64,000 bases of DNA from Pseudorhodobacter sp. MZDSW-24AT (GCF_002794355.1 NZ_PGOI01000006.1:62001-126000); one strand, 5' to 3'. Positions 8,009 through 16,360 are shown, numbered from the stretch's first letter. Program-made: numbers and translations. Notes: generated by a model not told the origin, from the letters alone.

Positions 8009-8386
8009 TCAGACAGCCATACGTCGGGGCGGCGGCAGCACCATCCCCGGATCGCTGCCCGTGTCATGGACTGCTGATGCAGAAGTCGCCCCGTCTCCGC
8101 AGACAATCACGGACAGGTCTTGCGGTCCGACCGAAATGCCCGGACGGAAGTGCGCCATCATGCAACAGGCCATTGCCGCAGCGCCACAGTCTGCGTTCGA
8201 CTTGACGTTGAGATGGCCGACCTGATCATCCTGTTCCATGCGCGCATGGTTGCGATGCATTTCTGCCTGCACCACGTGGTCTTCGGCAGACGCGCTCTCA
8301 GTGCCGACGGGCGGCCAGACAAGGACGAAGGCCAGCGTGAGCAACGCTGCCAATCCCATTCTCCAGATCCACGCCGTCTTTTTCAT
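8009..8386 (-). CDS. Small exported Cys/His protein with PPPR tail (DUF2946-like)
   Basis: A 125-residue protein with an N-terminal membrane anchor or signal (MKKTAWIWRMGLAALLTLAFVLVWPP), a His-rich region, a Cys-Cys motif (AAMACCMMAH) and the C-terminal tail LPPPRRMAV. This layout resembles DUF2946-type proteins found next to copper genes, though I cannot confirm the family. Four other genes in the window share the design of short exported proteins with a terminal PPP motif. It lies between a copZ-like gene and a DUF305 gene in the same direction. Periplasmic copper binding is inferred. Confidence 0.65.
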   Translation of the reverse strand: MKKTAWIWRMGLAALLTLAFVLVWPPVGTESASAEDHVVQAEMHRNHARMEQDDQVGHLNVKSNADCGAAAMACCMMAHFRPGISVGPQDLSVIVCGDGATSASAVHDTGSDPGMVLPPPRRMAV

Positions 8387-8485
8387 CAGTACTGGTCCAT
8401 CAAGGGAAACCGCTGTGCCAGAAAATACAACCCGCTCGCCATCAGCACGTTCCTCCTGGCATCGTCACCGACAGTCGGCAGGACA

Positions 8486-8683
8486 TCACGCCGCGCGGCG
8501 CGGCGGAAACCCCGCGTCCTCAAGCACGGCCGCCACGGCGGACTGATCGGCGCCCGACACCACGGTGACGCGCTTCAAGTCGAGATCGATATCGACCTTC
8601 GCCTGCGGATCGACTGAATGGATCGCCTTGGTGACGCTTCTGGCGCAACCGCCACACGCCATGTCGTCGACTTGGAATTGCAT
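8486..8683 (-). CDS. copZ: CopZ-like HMA copper chaperone, copy 1
   Basis: A 65-residue heavy-metal-associated domain with the Cu(I) site MACGGCA (residues 8-14) in the first loop of a ferredoxin-like fold. Such chaperones carry Cu(I) to ATPases and regulators in the cytoplasm. It starts at an ATG after GGGAG and has a CueR-type operator about 40 bases upstream, so it is probably copper-induced. Its closest relative in the window is at 31.36 kb. Confidence 0.9.
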   Translation of the reverse strand: MQFQVDDMACGGCARSVTKAIHSVDPQAKVDIDLDLKRVTVVSGADQSAVAAVLEDAGFPPRRAA

Positions 8684-8720
8684 GAGAGTCTCCCGAGCAT
8701 CTGGTTTGCTTTGAAGATGG

Positions 8721-8741
8721 GGCTTCCAGTTGATGGAAGGT
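8721..8741 (-). promoter_or_regulatory. CueR-type operator for copZ 1
   Basis: On the minus strand ACCTTCC-N7-GGAAGCC, with TTGACC as the -35 element and a 19-base spacer to CATCTT. This is the spacing typical of promoters activated by MerR-family proteins. Confidence 0.8.
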
Positions 8742-8781
8742 CAAGGGTGGCCTTGCTTTGATCCGCGCACTTCGGCTCAAG

Positions 8782-8797
8782 CTTCCGTGTATGGAAG
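8782..8797 (+). promoter_or_regulatory. CTTCC-N6-GGAAG dyad upstream of DUF411 gene 1
   Basis: A short perfect dyad about 125 bases before the DUF411 start. It resembles the inner part of the CueR boxes but has a 6-base centre and no obvious -10/-35 pair, so its role is uncertain. Confidence 0.4.
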
Positions 8798-8919
8798 TCG
8801 ATTGCGTTGCGACTGGATGGATTTCCCGACTAAATCAGCAAGAATCAGGGCGTGGTACGGATGACCTGAAAACCACGCGACTTGGCGCGGGTGCGCTATT
8901 GCGAACAGGAGGGCCTACA

Positions 8920-9393
8920 ATGCGATTGATGATATCTCGCCGCGGTTTCGTGCTTGGCGCCTGCGCTGTTTCAGTAACGGCAGCGGTGCCGGCCACGGCC
9001 GAGTCCAGACCTGGTCTTCACGTCCTCAGGGATCCCAACTGCGGATGTTGCTCGGCCTGGGTCGACATCCTGCAGGCCGATGGCTTCGAAGTAACGGTCG
9101 AGGAGAGCGAAGGAGCGGCGCTCGCGCAGTACAAACTCGACAACGGTATCCCGCCGGCCATGGGTTCGTGCCACACCGCCAAGATTGCGGGATACATGAT
9201 CGAAGGACATGTTCCGCCTGCCGATATCCGCCGTCTGCTGGACGAGCGTCCGGACGCCATCGGAATTGCCGTGCCCGGCATGCCCTACGGGTCGCCGGGC
9301 ATGGGGCCGGCAGGCGAACGTGAAGCCTATGAGGTGTTCCTCATCCGGCGAGACGGATCAACAGAAGTCTATGCCAGCTACGCCGCAGCGTGA
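8920..9393 (+). CDS. Periplasmic DUF411 (CopG-like) copper protein, copy 1
   Basis: A 157-residue exported protein. The RR-containing leader (MRLMISRRGFVLGACAVSVTAA) suggests Tat or Sec export. The mature domain has CGCC in NCGCCSAWV, then SCHTA, and the family ending GMPYGSPGMG...YASYAAA. DUF411 includes CopG of Pseudomonas, a thioredoxin-like protein with a Cys-bridged four-copper cluster. The ATG lies 7 bases after AGGAGGG; an earlier in-frame start would place 50 non-conserved residues ahead of the signal. Two more complete copies lie at 45.0 and 50.6 kb. Confidence 0.9.
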   Translation: MRLMISRRGFVLGACAVSVTAAVPATAESRPGLHVLRDPNCGCCSAWVDILQADGFEVTVEESEGAALAQYKLDNGIPPAMGSCHTAKIAGYMIEGHVPPADIRRLLDERPDAIGIAVPGMPYGSPGMGPAGEREAYEVFLIRRDGSTEVYASYAAA

Positions 9394-9427
9394 CTTCAGC
9401 GCGGGCCAGTTGATGACCGCGTCCGCA

Positions 9428-9821
9428 TCATCCGGCCAAGGCTGCCGGCAGCTCCGGTCCGACAGGGACGATGCCGGTGGGATTGAGCGCCGTCATCGAG
9501 TAGTATCCGGCATTGATGTGGTCGAGGTTGACGGTTTCCTGCACGCCGGGCAGGCGCAAGACGCGTTGCATGTAGGCGGAAAGGCGCGGGTAGTCGGCGA
9601 TGCGGCGCAGGTTAGTCTTGAAGAGGCCATGGTAGGCGGCGTCGAAGCGGATTAGGGTGATTAAGGTTGTCGGCCTCGGAAAAGGGAGAGCCAAAAAGGT
9701 ATTCGCCGGTCAGGCGATTCTCCAGCTGGCCGAGCGTTTGGAACACGCCCGCTAACGCCTCATCATAGGCGGCTTGGCTGGAGGCAAACCCGGCCCGGAC
9801 TGACGCGGGGTTGCGCGCCAG
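9428..9821 (-). pseudogene. Truncated, frameshifted glutathionyl-hydroquinone reductase
   Basis: The C-terminal part reads LIRFDAAYHGLFKTNLRRI...ETVNLDHI...YYS...NPTGIVPVGP, typical of YqjG/ECM4-type glutathionyl-hydroquinone reductases. The preceding part (TLGQLENRLTGEYLFGSPFSEAD) is in another frame, so at least one frameshift lies near 9660-9690. The N-terminal half, including the active-site Cys, is absent. This is a remnant at the right end of the first copper block. Confidence 0.75.
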
Positions 9822-10064
9822 AGGCCGAACAGGCTTAGGGGATTGTCAGTCGAAGGGATGGCACCGGAGATGGGGGCGACCTGAGGCTCTCACAGAACTT
9901 GGCCTTCCTGGCCACGGCAACGGGGTTAAAGCATTTACGAAAACACCGACCCTGCGACTCAAACCGACCTCACCCCCCTACCCTATCGCGGTGACCTCCG
10001 TGGGATTTGCGATGTTGCGACATGACGGCTATCCCGGACGCATCATTCAGGACACGAGGGCCAA

Positions 10065-10382
10065 ATGGCTGATTTCAATCTCGAGGCGATGTCGCTCAAG
10101 GAACTGCGGCAATTGCAGAAGGACCTCGCCAAGGCGATTTCCACCTATGAGGACCGTCACAAGGCCGAAGCCCGCACCAAGCTGGAAGCAATCGCCAAGG
10201 AGATGGGCTACTCCCTCGCCGAACTGATCGGTGTTGAGGTGAAAGCCACCCGTGCGCCAGCCGTGGCGAGGTATCGCCACCCTGAGAACGCAGGCATCAC
10301 CTGGTCTGGCCCTGGCCTGAAACCGCAGTGGTTCGCAAACGCGCTGGCATCTGGGAAGACCACTAGCCAAATGGAAATCTAG
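10065..10382 (+). CDS. H-NS-like nucleoid-associated regulator, copy 2
   Basis: A 105-residue paralogue of the protein at the left edge of the window, with identical architecture: N-terminal oligomerisation helix and a C-terminal W-S-G-P-G-L-K-P-Q-W-F DNA-binding segment. Here the first core Arg pair of copy 1 is changed (GRGRKP in copy 1, GPGLKP here), which could alter minor-groove contacts. About 100 bases of upstream sequence are also shared, so regulation was duplicated too. It closes a ~10-kb segment bounded by the two copies. Confidence 0.85.
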   Translation: MADFNLEAMSLKELRQLQKDLAKAISTYEDRHKAEARTKLEAIAKEMGYSLAELIGVEVKATRAPAVARYRHPENAGITWSGPGLKPQWFANALASGKTTSQMEI

Positions 10383-10474
10383 TCAGGGGACGTGGAAACT
10401 GCGCAGGGCAGTTTTTCAGCCACGCTAGCGAGTCCACATCCGGCAAATGAGTGCGATCTAGAAACATCGGGTAC

Positions 10475-10507
10475 GGCTGGGGCAGACAGATTTGGTCTGC
10501 CCCAGCC
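10475..10507. terminator. Strong 13-bp stem hairpin
   Basis: A perfect 13-bp stem (GGCTGGGGCAGAC and its complement) with a 7-base loop lies between the H-NS-like gene and the converging membrane-anchor gene. There is no T-run on either side, so it may be a bidirectional barrier or an mRNA 3'-end stabiliser, not a classical terminator. Confidence 0.6.
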
Positions 10508-10514
10508 GAAGTGA

Positions 10515-11375
10515 TCACGGAGCCTTGATCTCTGCGTAATCCCCACCCGTGCGCAGTGTCACGGTGACCGGCGCCTCGGTGCGGTTGCGCCAGAACCAGC
10601 CGTGGTTGCCAGTGAAGGCGGCAGTGAGGTCGCCTGCGGCATCGGGAATGGCGCGACCTTGCTCATAGCTGATTTTCTGGCCGCTGCCGTCGCCGTGAAG
10701 ATCAAAGTTCACCACGCTGCCGTTCGCCGTCCAGAAGAACCGGGCGGTCTGGCCTTCCTCCATGGAGAGCTTCACCTCGATCCCCTCGCCAGGGTTCAGG
10801 GTGTAGCTGACCTCGTCGCGCCATTCGGGGGTGGCGGGTTCGGCGGTCGGTTCCAGAGCGGCGGCCTCGGCGACAGCGGCGTCGACCGGGTCGGGCGCAG
10901 GTGTTGCCGCCGCGTCGGGCGCTGGCTCTGCCGCGACCGGGGCCGCTTCCGCGGCCTCGGTCAGGCCCGGCGGGGTGCCGATCACGGCAGAGATGGCCGC
11001 AAGCTGGGCGTCGATCCGGTCAAGCCGCGCGAGGATTTCAGGCGCGGGGGCGGCCGTGGCAGGCGTGGCTTCAACGGCGGCGAGAGGCGCCGCTGCGGCT
11101 GCCTGTGCATCAGCCGCGGCTTCCGCAGCAAGCTGCTGCTTGATCTCGCCCATCTCGGTCAGCCCGGTCAGGGCACCAACCCCGGTCGGGTCGATCCCGT
11201 ATTCGGCGGGCAGCCAGAACAGGACAAGGATCGCCCCTGCCGCGCCGGCGGCCAACAGGGTGGACCGGATCAGCCCGCCCGGCGTGGCCGGAACCGACTG
11301 GACAGGTGCGGCCGCCGCAGGGTGGCGGGGTTCGGCCCGCAAGGGGGCTTTCGAGATATCGAAACGGTTGGTCAT
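10515..11375 (-). CDS. Membrane-anchored Ala/Pro-rich protein with C-terminal beta domain
   Basis: A 286-residue protein: a short cytoplasmic tail, one transmembrane helix (residues ~36-55, LLAAGAAGAILVLFWLPAEYG), a long low-complexity Ala/Pro/Glu linker (~80-180) and a C-terminal beta-rich domain with WRDEVSYTLNPGEGIEVKLSM and HGWFWRNRTEAPVTVTL. Relatives are usually named transmembrane anchor protein and found beside HupE-type transporters. It follows the HupE gene by 16 bases, so the two are probably co-expressed. A role in metal sensing or in supporting the transporter is inferred; no catalytic motif is visible. Confidence 0.75.
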   Translation of the reverse strand: MTNRFDISKAPLRAEPRHPAAAAPVQSVPATPGGLIRSTLLAAGAAGAILVLFWLPAEYGIDPTGVGALTGLTEMGEIKQQLAAEAAADAQAAAAAPLAAVEATPATAAPAPEILARLDRIDAQLAAISAVIGTPPGLTEAAEAAPVAAEPAPDAAATPAPDPVDAAVAEAAALEPTAEPATPEWRDEVSYTLNPGEGIEVKLSMEEGQTARFFWTANGSVVNFDLHGDGSGQKISYEQGRAIPDAAGDLTAAFTGNHGWFWRNRTEAPVTVTLRTGGDYAEIKAP

Positions 11376-11391
11376 GGGTCTCGCCCTCCTT

Positions 11392-12117
11392 TCAGGCGAC
11401 GAAATAGCCGGTGATCTGCAGGCCCATCAGGGCAAAGCCAGCCACCATCATCAGGACATTCGCGGCATAGGCCTGCCGCGCGAAGGCAGGCCGCGCCCGC
11501 CAGTGGGTCATCGCCGTCAGGATCAGGGCGAGCGCCATCAACTGGCCAAGCTCGACCCCCAGGTTGAAGGCGATGAGGTTGCCCAGAAGGCCGTCGGCCG
11601 AGATGTCGTAATCCTGAATCTTGGTCGCCAGACCAAAGCCGTGCAGCAGGCCGAAGATCAGCGTCGCGGCCTTGGTGTTCGGCTGCACCCCGAACCACAG
11701 GCGGAAGGCACCGAGGTTGTCGAGCGCCTTGTAGACCACCGAAAAGGCGATGATCGCATCGATGATGTAGGCGTTGATCGAGATGGACCACCAGACACCG
11801 GCGATCATCGTGACCGAATGGCCGATGGCGAAGATGCTGACGTAGGTGGCGATGTCCTTCGCCCGGTAGAGAAAGAAGATCACCCCGGCGAGGAACAGCA
11901 GGTGGTCATAGCCCGTCACCATGTGCTTGGCGCCGAGGTAGATGAAGGCGATGGGGCGAAAGCCCGTCACCTCTTGCACGTACCCTGCGTCGCCTTCGGT
12001 GACGTTGTGGGCAAGGGCCGCGCCTGCAAGCAGCAGGGCGGTGAACAGCGTGGCGAGGGCGATCAGCGCCTGCCATGGCATCGGGGGGCGCCAGTGCGCC
12101 CGAAAAAACTGAATCAT
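11392..12117 (-). CDS. HupE/UreJ-family metal transporter
   Basis: A 241-residue membrane protein with a cleavable or first-helix signal, then about six helices. HupE/UreJ hallmarks are present: the motif GYDHLLFLAGVI (~residue 68), GHSVTMIA and the LIFGLLHGFGLA segment, giving conserved His and Asp residues along a metal path. HupE/UreJ proteins carry Ni2+ or Co2+. It lies between a His-rich small protein and the membrane-anchor protein, all on the minus strand. The divergent CsoR-type regulator may control it. Direction of transport (uptake or efflux) cannot be read from the sequence. Confidence 0.85.
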   Translation of the reverse strand: MIQFFRAHWRPPMPWQALIALATLFTALLLAGAALAHNVTEGDAGYVQEVTGFRPIAFIYLGAKHMVTGYDHLLFLAGVIFFLYRAKDIATYVSIFAIGHSVTMIAGVWWSISINAYIIDAIIAFSVVYKALDNLGAFRLWFGVQPNTKAATLIFGLLHGFGLATKIQDYDISADGLLGNLIAFNLGVELGQLMALALILTAMTHWRARPAFARQAYAANVLMMVAGFALMGLQITGYFVA

Positions 12118-12169
12118 GTGATGTTTCCTGACGTGAGAGATCTGACCGCCCTGGATGCCGGGCGGCGGC

Positions 12170-12526
12170 TCAGATCAACGTCAGTCGGGGCGGCCGTCGC
12201 GGGCCATCACGGATGGTGCCGGAGGCGACAAGGGAGTCCGGGCGCAGCGTCCGCTCGGGTGGCGGAGGAACTTCCGCCTCGGGCGGTGCGAGCAGCGCGG
12301 CGCCGACATGGTCGTGGTCGCTTGAATCGTGATGATCCGCACCAGCGATGTCATGTGCATGGCCATGCTCAGCGTGATAAGCGCGGTGGTCGGCCTCTGC
12401 CGCCATCGCCCCCGGACCATGCTTGACGGCTTCAACGGTGGGGGCACTGGCCAGCGACAGAGCAAGGCATAGGACCGCCCAAAGCGCCCTTACCCCCCGC
12501 CATGCTGGTTCCGCTGCACGCATCAT
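12170..12526 (-). CDS. Small His-rich exported protein with proline-rich tail
   Basis: A 118-residue protein. After MMRAAEPAWRGVRALWAVLCLALSLASA (signal peptide) come clusters HRAYHAEHGHAHD and HHDSSDHDHV with many possible metal ligands, then PPPPE and a basic PRRPPRLTLI tail. It heads the minus-strand set that includes HupE. Two adjacent ATGs (12526 and 12523) are possible; the longer frame upstream overlaps the divergent promoter. A periplasmic Ni/Co/Zn buffer is inferred from composition. Confidence 0.65.
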   Translation of the reverse strand: MMRAAEPAWRGVRALWAVLCLALSLASAPTVEAVKHGPGAMAAEADHRAYHAEHGHAHDIAGADHHDSSDHDHVGAALLAPPEAEVPPPPERTLRPDSLVASGTIRDGPRRPPRLTLI

Positions 12527-12563
12527 TTTTCTGCCGGGTTGACCCCGCTTCGCTTCTTGCCTC

Positions 12564-12580
12564 ATCCCCCCTGGGGGGAT
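12564..12580. promoter_or_regulatory. CsoR/RcnR-type operator palindrome
   Basis: ATCCCCCC-T-GGGGGGAT, a perfect 8-bp palindrome with one central base, lies in the divergent region 12 bases before the csoR-like start. G/C-tract palindromes with flanking AT are the known targets of the CsoR/RcnR/FrmR family. Confidence 0.75.
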
Positions 12581-12591
12581 AGCATCGGTAT

Positions 12592-12849
12592 ATGCCGGAA
12601 GATCACACCCACGCAAGCCACCCTGCCATCGCCACTCGGCTGAAGCGCGCCGAGGGGCATTTGCGCCGCGTCATCGGCATGATCGAGGAGGGACGGCCCT
12701 GCGTCGATCTGGCGACCCAACTGCATGCCGTCGAACGCGCCGTGGCCGAGGCGAAGCGGGCGCTGATCCACGATCACATCGACCACTGCCTGACGGGCGG
12801 GGGCGCGCATGATCTGGCCGAGATCAAGGCCCTGACAAAGCTGCTCTGA
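12592..12849 (+). CDS. CsoR/RcnR-family metal-sensing repressor
   Basis: An 85-residue all-helical repressor. C37, H62 and C66 align with the C-H-C metal site of CsoR and of the nickel sensor InrS. Extra His residues at positions 5, 7 and 10 resemble the N-terminal ligands of RcnR and InrS. Binding of metal would release the palindrome just upstream. The stop codon overlaps the start of the MFS transporter, so the two are co-translated. Context with a His-tailed exporter and HupE favours Ni or Co, but Cu(I) is possible from the C-H-C site. Confidence 0.85.
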   Translation: MPEDHTHASHPAIATRLKRAEGHLRRVIGMIEEGRPCVDLATQLHAVERAVAEAKRALIHDHIDHCLTGGGAHDLAEIKALTKLL

Positions 12850-14156
12850 TGCTTAGCACCCTGCGCAACCCCACATTCCGCCACCTCTTTGCCGCGCAAA
12901 TCGTGGCGCTGGTCGGGACGGGGCTGGCCACGGTGGCGCTTGGGCTGCTTGCCTGGCAGTTGGCGGGCGACAACGCGGGTGCGGTTCTTGGCACGGCGCT
13001 GGCGATCAAGATGGTGGCCTATGTCACCTTGGCTCCAGTTGCAGCAGCTGTCGCCGAACGCCTGCCGCGCCGTGCGTTTCTGGTTGCACTGGACCTGGTC
13101 CGCGCAGCCGTGATCGCCTTCCTGCCCTTCGTGGATCAGGTCTGGCAGGTCTATGTCCTGATCTTCTTCCTGCAGGCCGCTTCTGCCGGGTTCACCCCAG
13201 CCTTCCAGGCGGTCATCCCAGACGTGCTGAAGGACGCGGATGACTACACCCATGCCCTGTCCCTCCTCCGGCTTGCCGAAGATCTGGAACAGCTCGCCTC
13301 GCCCATGCTGGCAGCGGCCCTGCTGACGGTCGTCAGCTTCCCGGTGCTGTTTCTGGGCACGGTCGCGGGCTTTATCGCCTCGGCCCTTCTGGTCGTGACA
13401 GCGCGCCTGCCCGCGCGGGCGAAGGCAGAACCCGGCCACTTCTGGGCCGACGTGACCAAGGGCATCCGCATCTACATCCGCACCCCCCGCTTGCGCGGGC
13501 TGATGGTGATGGAGGCCGCCGTTGCGGCAGCTGGAGCCATGGTTTACGTCAACACGGTCGTTCTGGCGCAGGCCCGGCTTGGACTGGGCGAGGAAGCCGT
13601 GGCGCTCGCCTTTGCAGGCTTTGGCGCGGGGTCGATGCTGGCGGCCTTCCTTCTGCCGCGCATCCTGAACCGTCTGGAAGACCGCTCCGTGATGATCGGT
13701 GGCGCTGCCCTAATGGTCGCAGGCGTCGCGCTGGTGCCCCTGGTGGGCAGCCTTCCCGCGCTGATCGCGCTTTGGGTCGTGATCGGCTTCGGCTTTTCAC
13801 TGACGCAAACGCCCATCGGACGGATCATCAACCGATCCGCGCGCGAGGCCGACCGGGGCGCGGTATTTGCCGCGCAATTCGCCCTCTCTCACGCCTGCTG
13901 GCTGGTCACCTATCCTCTTGCTGGCTGGATCGGTGCGGGAGCCGGGCTCTCAACGGCCGCAGTTACTCTGGCTATGATCGGAACGGCGGGCCTTGCTGCC
14001 GTTTGGCACCTGTGGCCCGCGAACGACGAGTCAGTCCTCCCGCATGACCACCCAGACCTTCCACCGGGGCACCCGCATCTGGTCGAGCATGGCGAGCACC
14101 ACACCCACGTCGTAGTGATCGACGACCTGCATCGCCGCTGGCCGAAGGCTGCCTGA
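12849..14156 (+). CDS. MFS metal exporter with His-rich C-terminus (NreB/NrsD-like)
   Basis: A 435-residue 12-helix major-facilitator protein. The C-terminal ~35 residues are loaded with His (LPHDHPDLPPGHPHLVEHGEHHTHVVV), as in NreB and NrsD nickel exporters. Its start overlaps the stop of the CsoR-like repressor gene. Removal of Ni2+ (or Co2+) from the cytoplasm by H+ antiport is the most likely role. The metal is inferred from the tail and the regulator, not proven. Confidence 0.82.
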   Translation: MLSTLRNPTFRHLFAAQIVALVGTGLATVALGLLAWQLAGDNAGAVLGTALAIKMVAYVTLAPVAAAVAERLPRRAFLVALDLVRAAVIAFLPFVDQVWQVYVLIFFLQAASAGFTPAFQAVIPDVLKDADDYTHALSLLRLAEDLEQLASPMLAAALLTVVSFPVLFLGTVAGFIASALLVVTARLPARAKAEPGHFWADVTKGIRIYIRTPRLRGLMVMEAAVAAAGAMVYVNTVVLAQARLGLGEEAVALAFAGFGAGSMLAAFLLPRILNRLEDRSVMIGGAALMVAGVALVPLVGSLPALIALWVVIGFGFSLTQTPIGRIINRSAREADRGAVFAAQFALSHACWLVTYPLAGWIGAGAGLSTAAVTLAMIGTAGLAAVWHLWPANDESVLPHDHPDLPPGHPHLVEHGEHHTHVVVIDDLHRRWPKAA

Positions 14157-14162
14157 TCCCGC

Positions 14163-15530
14163 CTAGACAAGTCCCGCCAAATGTAGCGCCACACCGAGCG
14201 CGGCGGCCCCACCCAACACCGTGGCCATCCCGAGTTTCAACCGGAAGACCGCCAGCAGTGCCAAGGCGGACAGGATCGCCGCAGCCCAGTCAACCGAGGC
14301 GATGACCGGCAGTTCGAGAGACAGTGGGCCGGCCTCCACACGCGCCACCTCGCGCCAAACGACGTGGATCGCGAACCAGATGGCAAGGTTGAGGATCACG
14401 CCGACCACCGCCGCTGTTACAGCCGAAAGGGCCGCCGACAGCGCGCGGTTTTGGCGCAGCCGCTCCATGAACGGTGCACCGAGGAAGATCCACGCGAAGC
14501 AGGGCGCGAAGGTGACCCAGGTGGCAAGGAGCCCGCCGAGTGTTCCGGCCAAAAGTGGCGCGGCCCAGCCCGCCTCACGAAACGCCCCCATGAATCCGAC
14601 GAATTGAAGAACCATGATCAGCGGCCCTGGCGTCGTTTCCGCCATGCCAAGGCCGTCCAGCATCTCACCCGGTTCCAGCCAGCCATAGGTGCCCACTGCC
14701 TCCTGCGCGACCCAGGCGAGAACCGCATAGGCGCCGCCGAAGGTCAGAACCGCGAGTTTCGAGAAGAAGGTTGCGATGTCAGCGAAGACACTGCCGGGCG
14801 CCAGCAGGACCAGCGCGATCACGGGCAGAACCCACAGAACCAACGCGGCTGCCCCGGCGCGGAAGGCGCTCGCACGGGCCGCGCCGGTGAGGTCGCCATG
14901 TTCCTCGCCCAGAAGCGTGGTCGCATCATCCACATGGGTCTTGCCGACCGATCCGTGTCCGCCGCCGCCCTGAAACGCCGCAAGTCCCGCTTTGGCACCC
15001 GCCCAGCCGATCAGCGCCGCTGCAGCGACGATCAGTGGGAAGGGCGCGGCAAAGGCGAAGATTGCGACGAAGGATGCCGCCGCGATGGCCTGCATCGCGA
15101 CGTTCTTCAGCGCCCTCTTGCCCACCCGCACCACGGCCTGCAGGACGATGGCCAGCACCGCCGCCTTCAGCCCGAAAAATAGCGCCGAGACAAAGCCCAC
15201 GTCGCCCCAGATCGCATAGACCCAGGACAGGGCCATGATCGCCACGATCCCGGGAAGGATGAACAACAGCCCCGCCACCAGCGCGCCGCGCACGCCGTGC
15301 ATCAGCCAGCCGATGTAGGTTGCCAACTGCTGCGCCTCCGGCCCCGGCAGCAGCATGCAAAAGTTCAGCGCATGCAGGAACCGCCCATCGCCGATCCAGC
15401 GTTTTTCCTCGACCAGGATACGGTGCATCACCGCGATCTGACCTGCCGGACCGCCGAATGACAGCGCGGCGATACGCGCCCAAACCTTCGTTGCCTCGGA
15501 CAGGGTGGGATAGGTCGTCTCGTTGTTCAT
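14163..15530 (-). CDS. chrA: Chromate efflux transporter ChrA
   Basis: A 455-residue bidomain CHR-superfamily transporter that exports chromate. Both halves carry the family pattern: FGGPAGQIAVMH in the first (~residue 24) and FGGAYAVLAWVAQE in the second, each followed by PGP (LLPGPEAQQLATYIG and TTPGPLIMVLQFVGF). I chose the ATG at MNNETTYPTL, which overlaps the stop of chrB by four bases (ATGA); the longer upstream frame is chrB read in another frame. It converges on the MFS exporter gene. Confidence 0.93.
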   Translation of the reverse strand: MNNETTYPTLSEATKVWARIAALSFGGPAGQIAVMHRILVEEKRWIGDGRFLHALNFCMLLPGPEAQQLATYIGWLMHGVRGALVAGLLFILPGIVAIMALSWVYAIWGDVGFVSALFFGLKAAVLAIVLQAVVRVGKRALKNVAMQAIAAASFVAIFAFAAPFPLIVAAAALIGWAGAKAGLAAFQGGGGHGSVGKTHVDDATTLLGEEHGDLTGAARASAFRAGAAALVLWVLPVIALVLLAPGSVFADIATFFSKLAVLTFGGAYAVLAWVAQEAVGTYGWLEPGEMLDGLGMAETTPGPLIMVLQFVGFMGAFREAGWAAPLLAGTLGGLLATWVTFAPCFAWIFLGAPFMERLRQNRALSAALSAVTAAVVGVILNLAIWFAIHVVWREVARVEAGPLSLELPVIASVDWAAAILSALALLAVFRLKLGMATVLGGAAALGVALHLAGLV

Positions 15531-16360
15531 TTCTGTTTGCCCGTGTTGGTCGGCCAGTTGTGTTGTTCTTCGGTCGCGTCCCGGGCCCAGCGATAGAAGG
15601 CGTCGTAAAGTGCGATCCCGGCCTCCAGTTGTTCGAGGTCGTCGGAATACATGCGCGATAGGCCCAGCGAAGCCGCCAGCAGACCGGCACATTCGGGTGC
15701 AAGATCGGGACGCGACGTGTCTGCGCCCCGCACGATCAGTGCGAGCCGGTCCAGCGCCGGGGTCGACAAGCCAAACTCGGCCAGCAGCACATCGAAGGTG
15801 CACAGGTCGTCCCGGTGGCTCCAGAAGACGCCCTCGATGTCATAAGGCATGGCGCCGAAGCGTTCGGCTACGCCCTGCACCTCGGCGGGTGCCACGAACA
15901 GGAACACCGCGTGCGGGTCGATGAAGCGGCGAATGAGCCATGGACAGGCGATGCGGTCGATTTTGGGCCGAGACCGGGTGACCCAGATTGACCGCTCCTG
16001 TGCATCACGAGCAGTGATCTTGCCGGGGTCGATGAGCGGAAGATTTGCCGCCGTCCACGCGGCCTGTCCACCCATCAGATACTCGGCATGCACACCCTCA
16101 TGCCTCAGCCAGGCCGCAGTGCCCTGGCTCAAACGGTGGCCCTCGGCGCAGACCACGACCACGGGGCCTTGGAACCCGGCGGCAATCCGTGCCAGCCCCT
16201 CGAGCGACAGATCCACCTCGGCCAAGGCGCGCGCGCCAGGCAAAAGGCGGGGATCGCCCGCCCGTACGGCTTCGCGCCGCACGTCGAGGATGGTAGGGGC
16301 TTTCGGTGTGCCCACGAGGCGGGCAAGTTGTTCACAAGACATGGCGTCGGGCGCAGGCAT
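15527..16360 (-). CDS. chrB: Rhodanese-ChrB fusion, chromate-responsive protein
   Basis: A 277-residue protein in two parts. Residues ~1-110 form a rhodanese-like domain (TILDVRREAV...VVVVCAEGHRLSQGTAAWLR), with a Cys at the expected active-site loop. Residues ~130-277 match the ChrB C-terminal domain (WVTRSRPKIDRIACPWLIRRFIDP...DLCTFDVLLAEFGL). ChrB proteins are needed for chromate induction and full resistance. A strong GAGGAGG site precedes the ATG. It is coupled to chrA by a four-base overlap. The N-terminal domain differs from classical ChrB, so regulation by DNA binding is uncertain. Confidence 0.88.
   Translation of the reverse strand: MPAPDAMSCEQLARLVGTPKAPTILDVRREAVRAGDPRLLPGARALAEVDLSLEGLARIAAGFQGPVVVVCAEGHRLSQGTAAWLRHEGVHAEYLMGGQAAWTAANLPLIDPGKITARDAQERSIWVTRSRPKIDRIACPWLIRRFIDPHAVFLFVAPAEVQGVAERFGAMPYDIEGVFWSHRDDLCTFDVLLAEFGLSTPALDRLALIVRGADTSRPDLAPECAGLLAASLGLSRMYSDDLEQLEAGIALYDAFYRWARDATEEQHNWPTNTGKQK

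Noticed and set aside
15531-15803. N-terminal extension of ChrA
   Set aside because: The extension is chrB read out of frame; the ATG overlapping the chrB stop gives a normal ChrA N-terminus.
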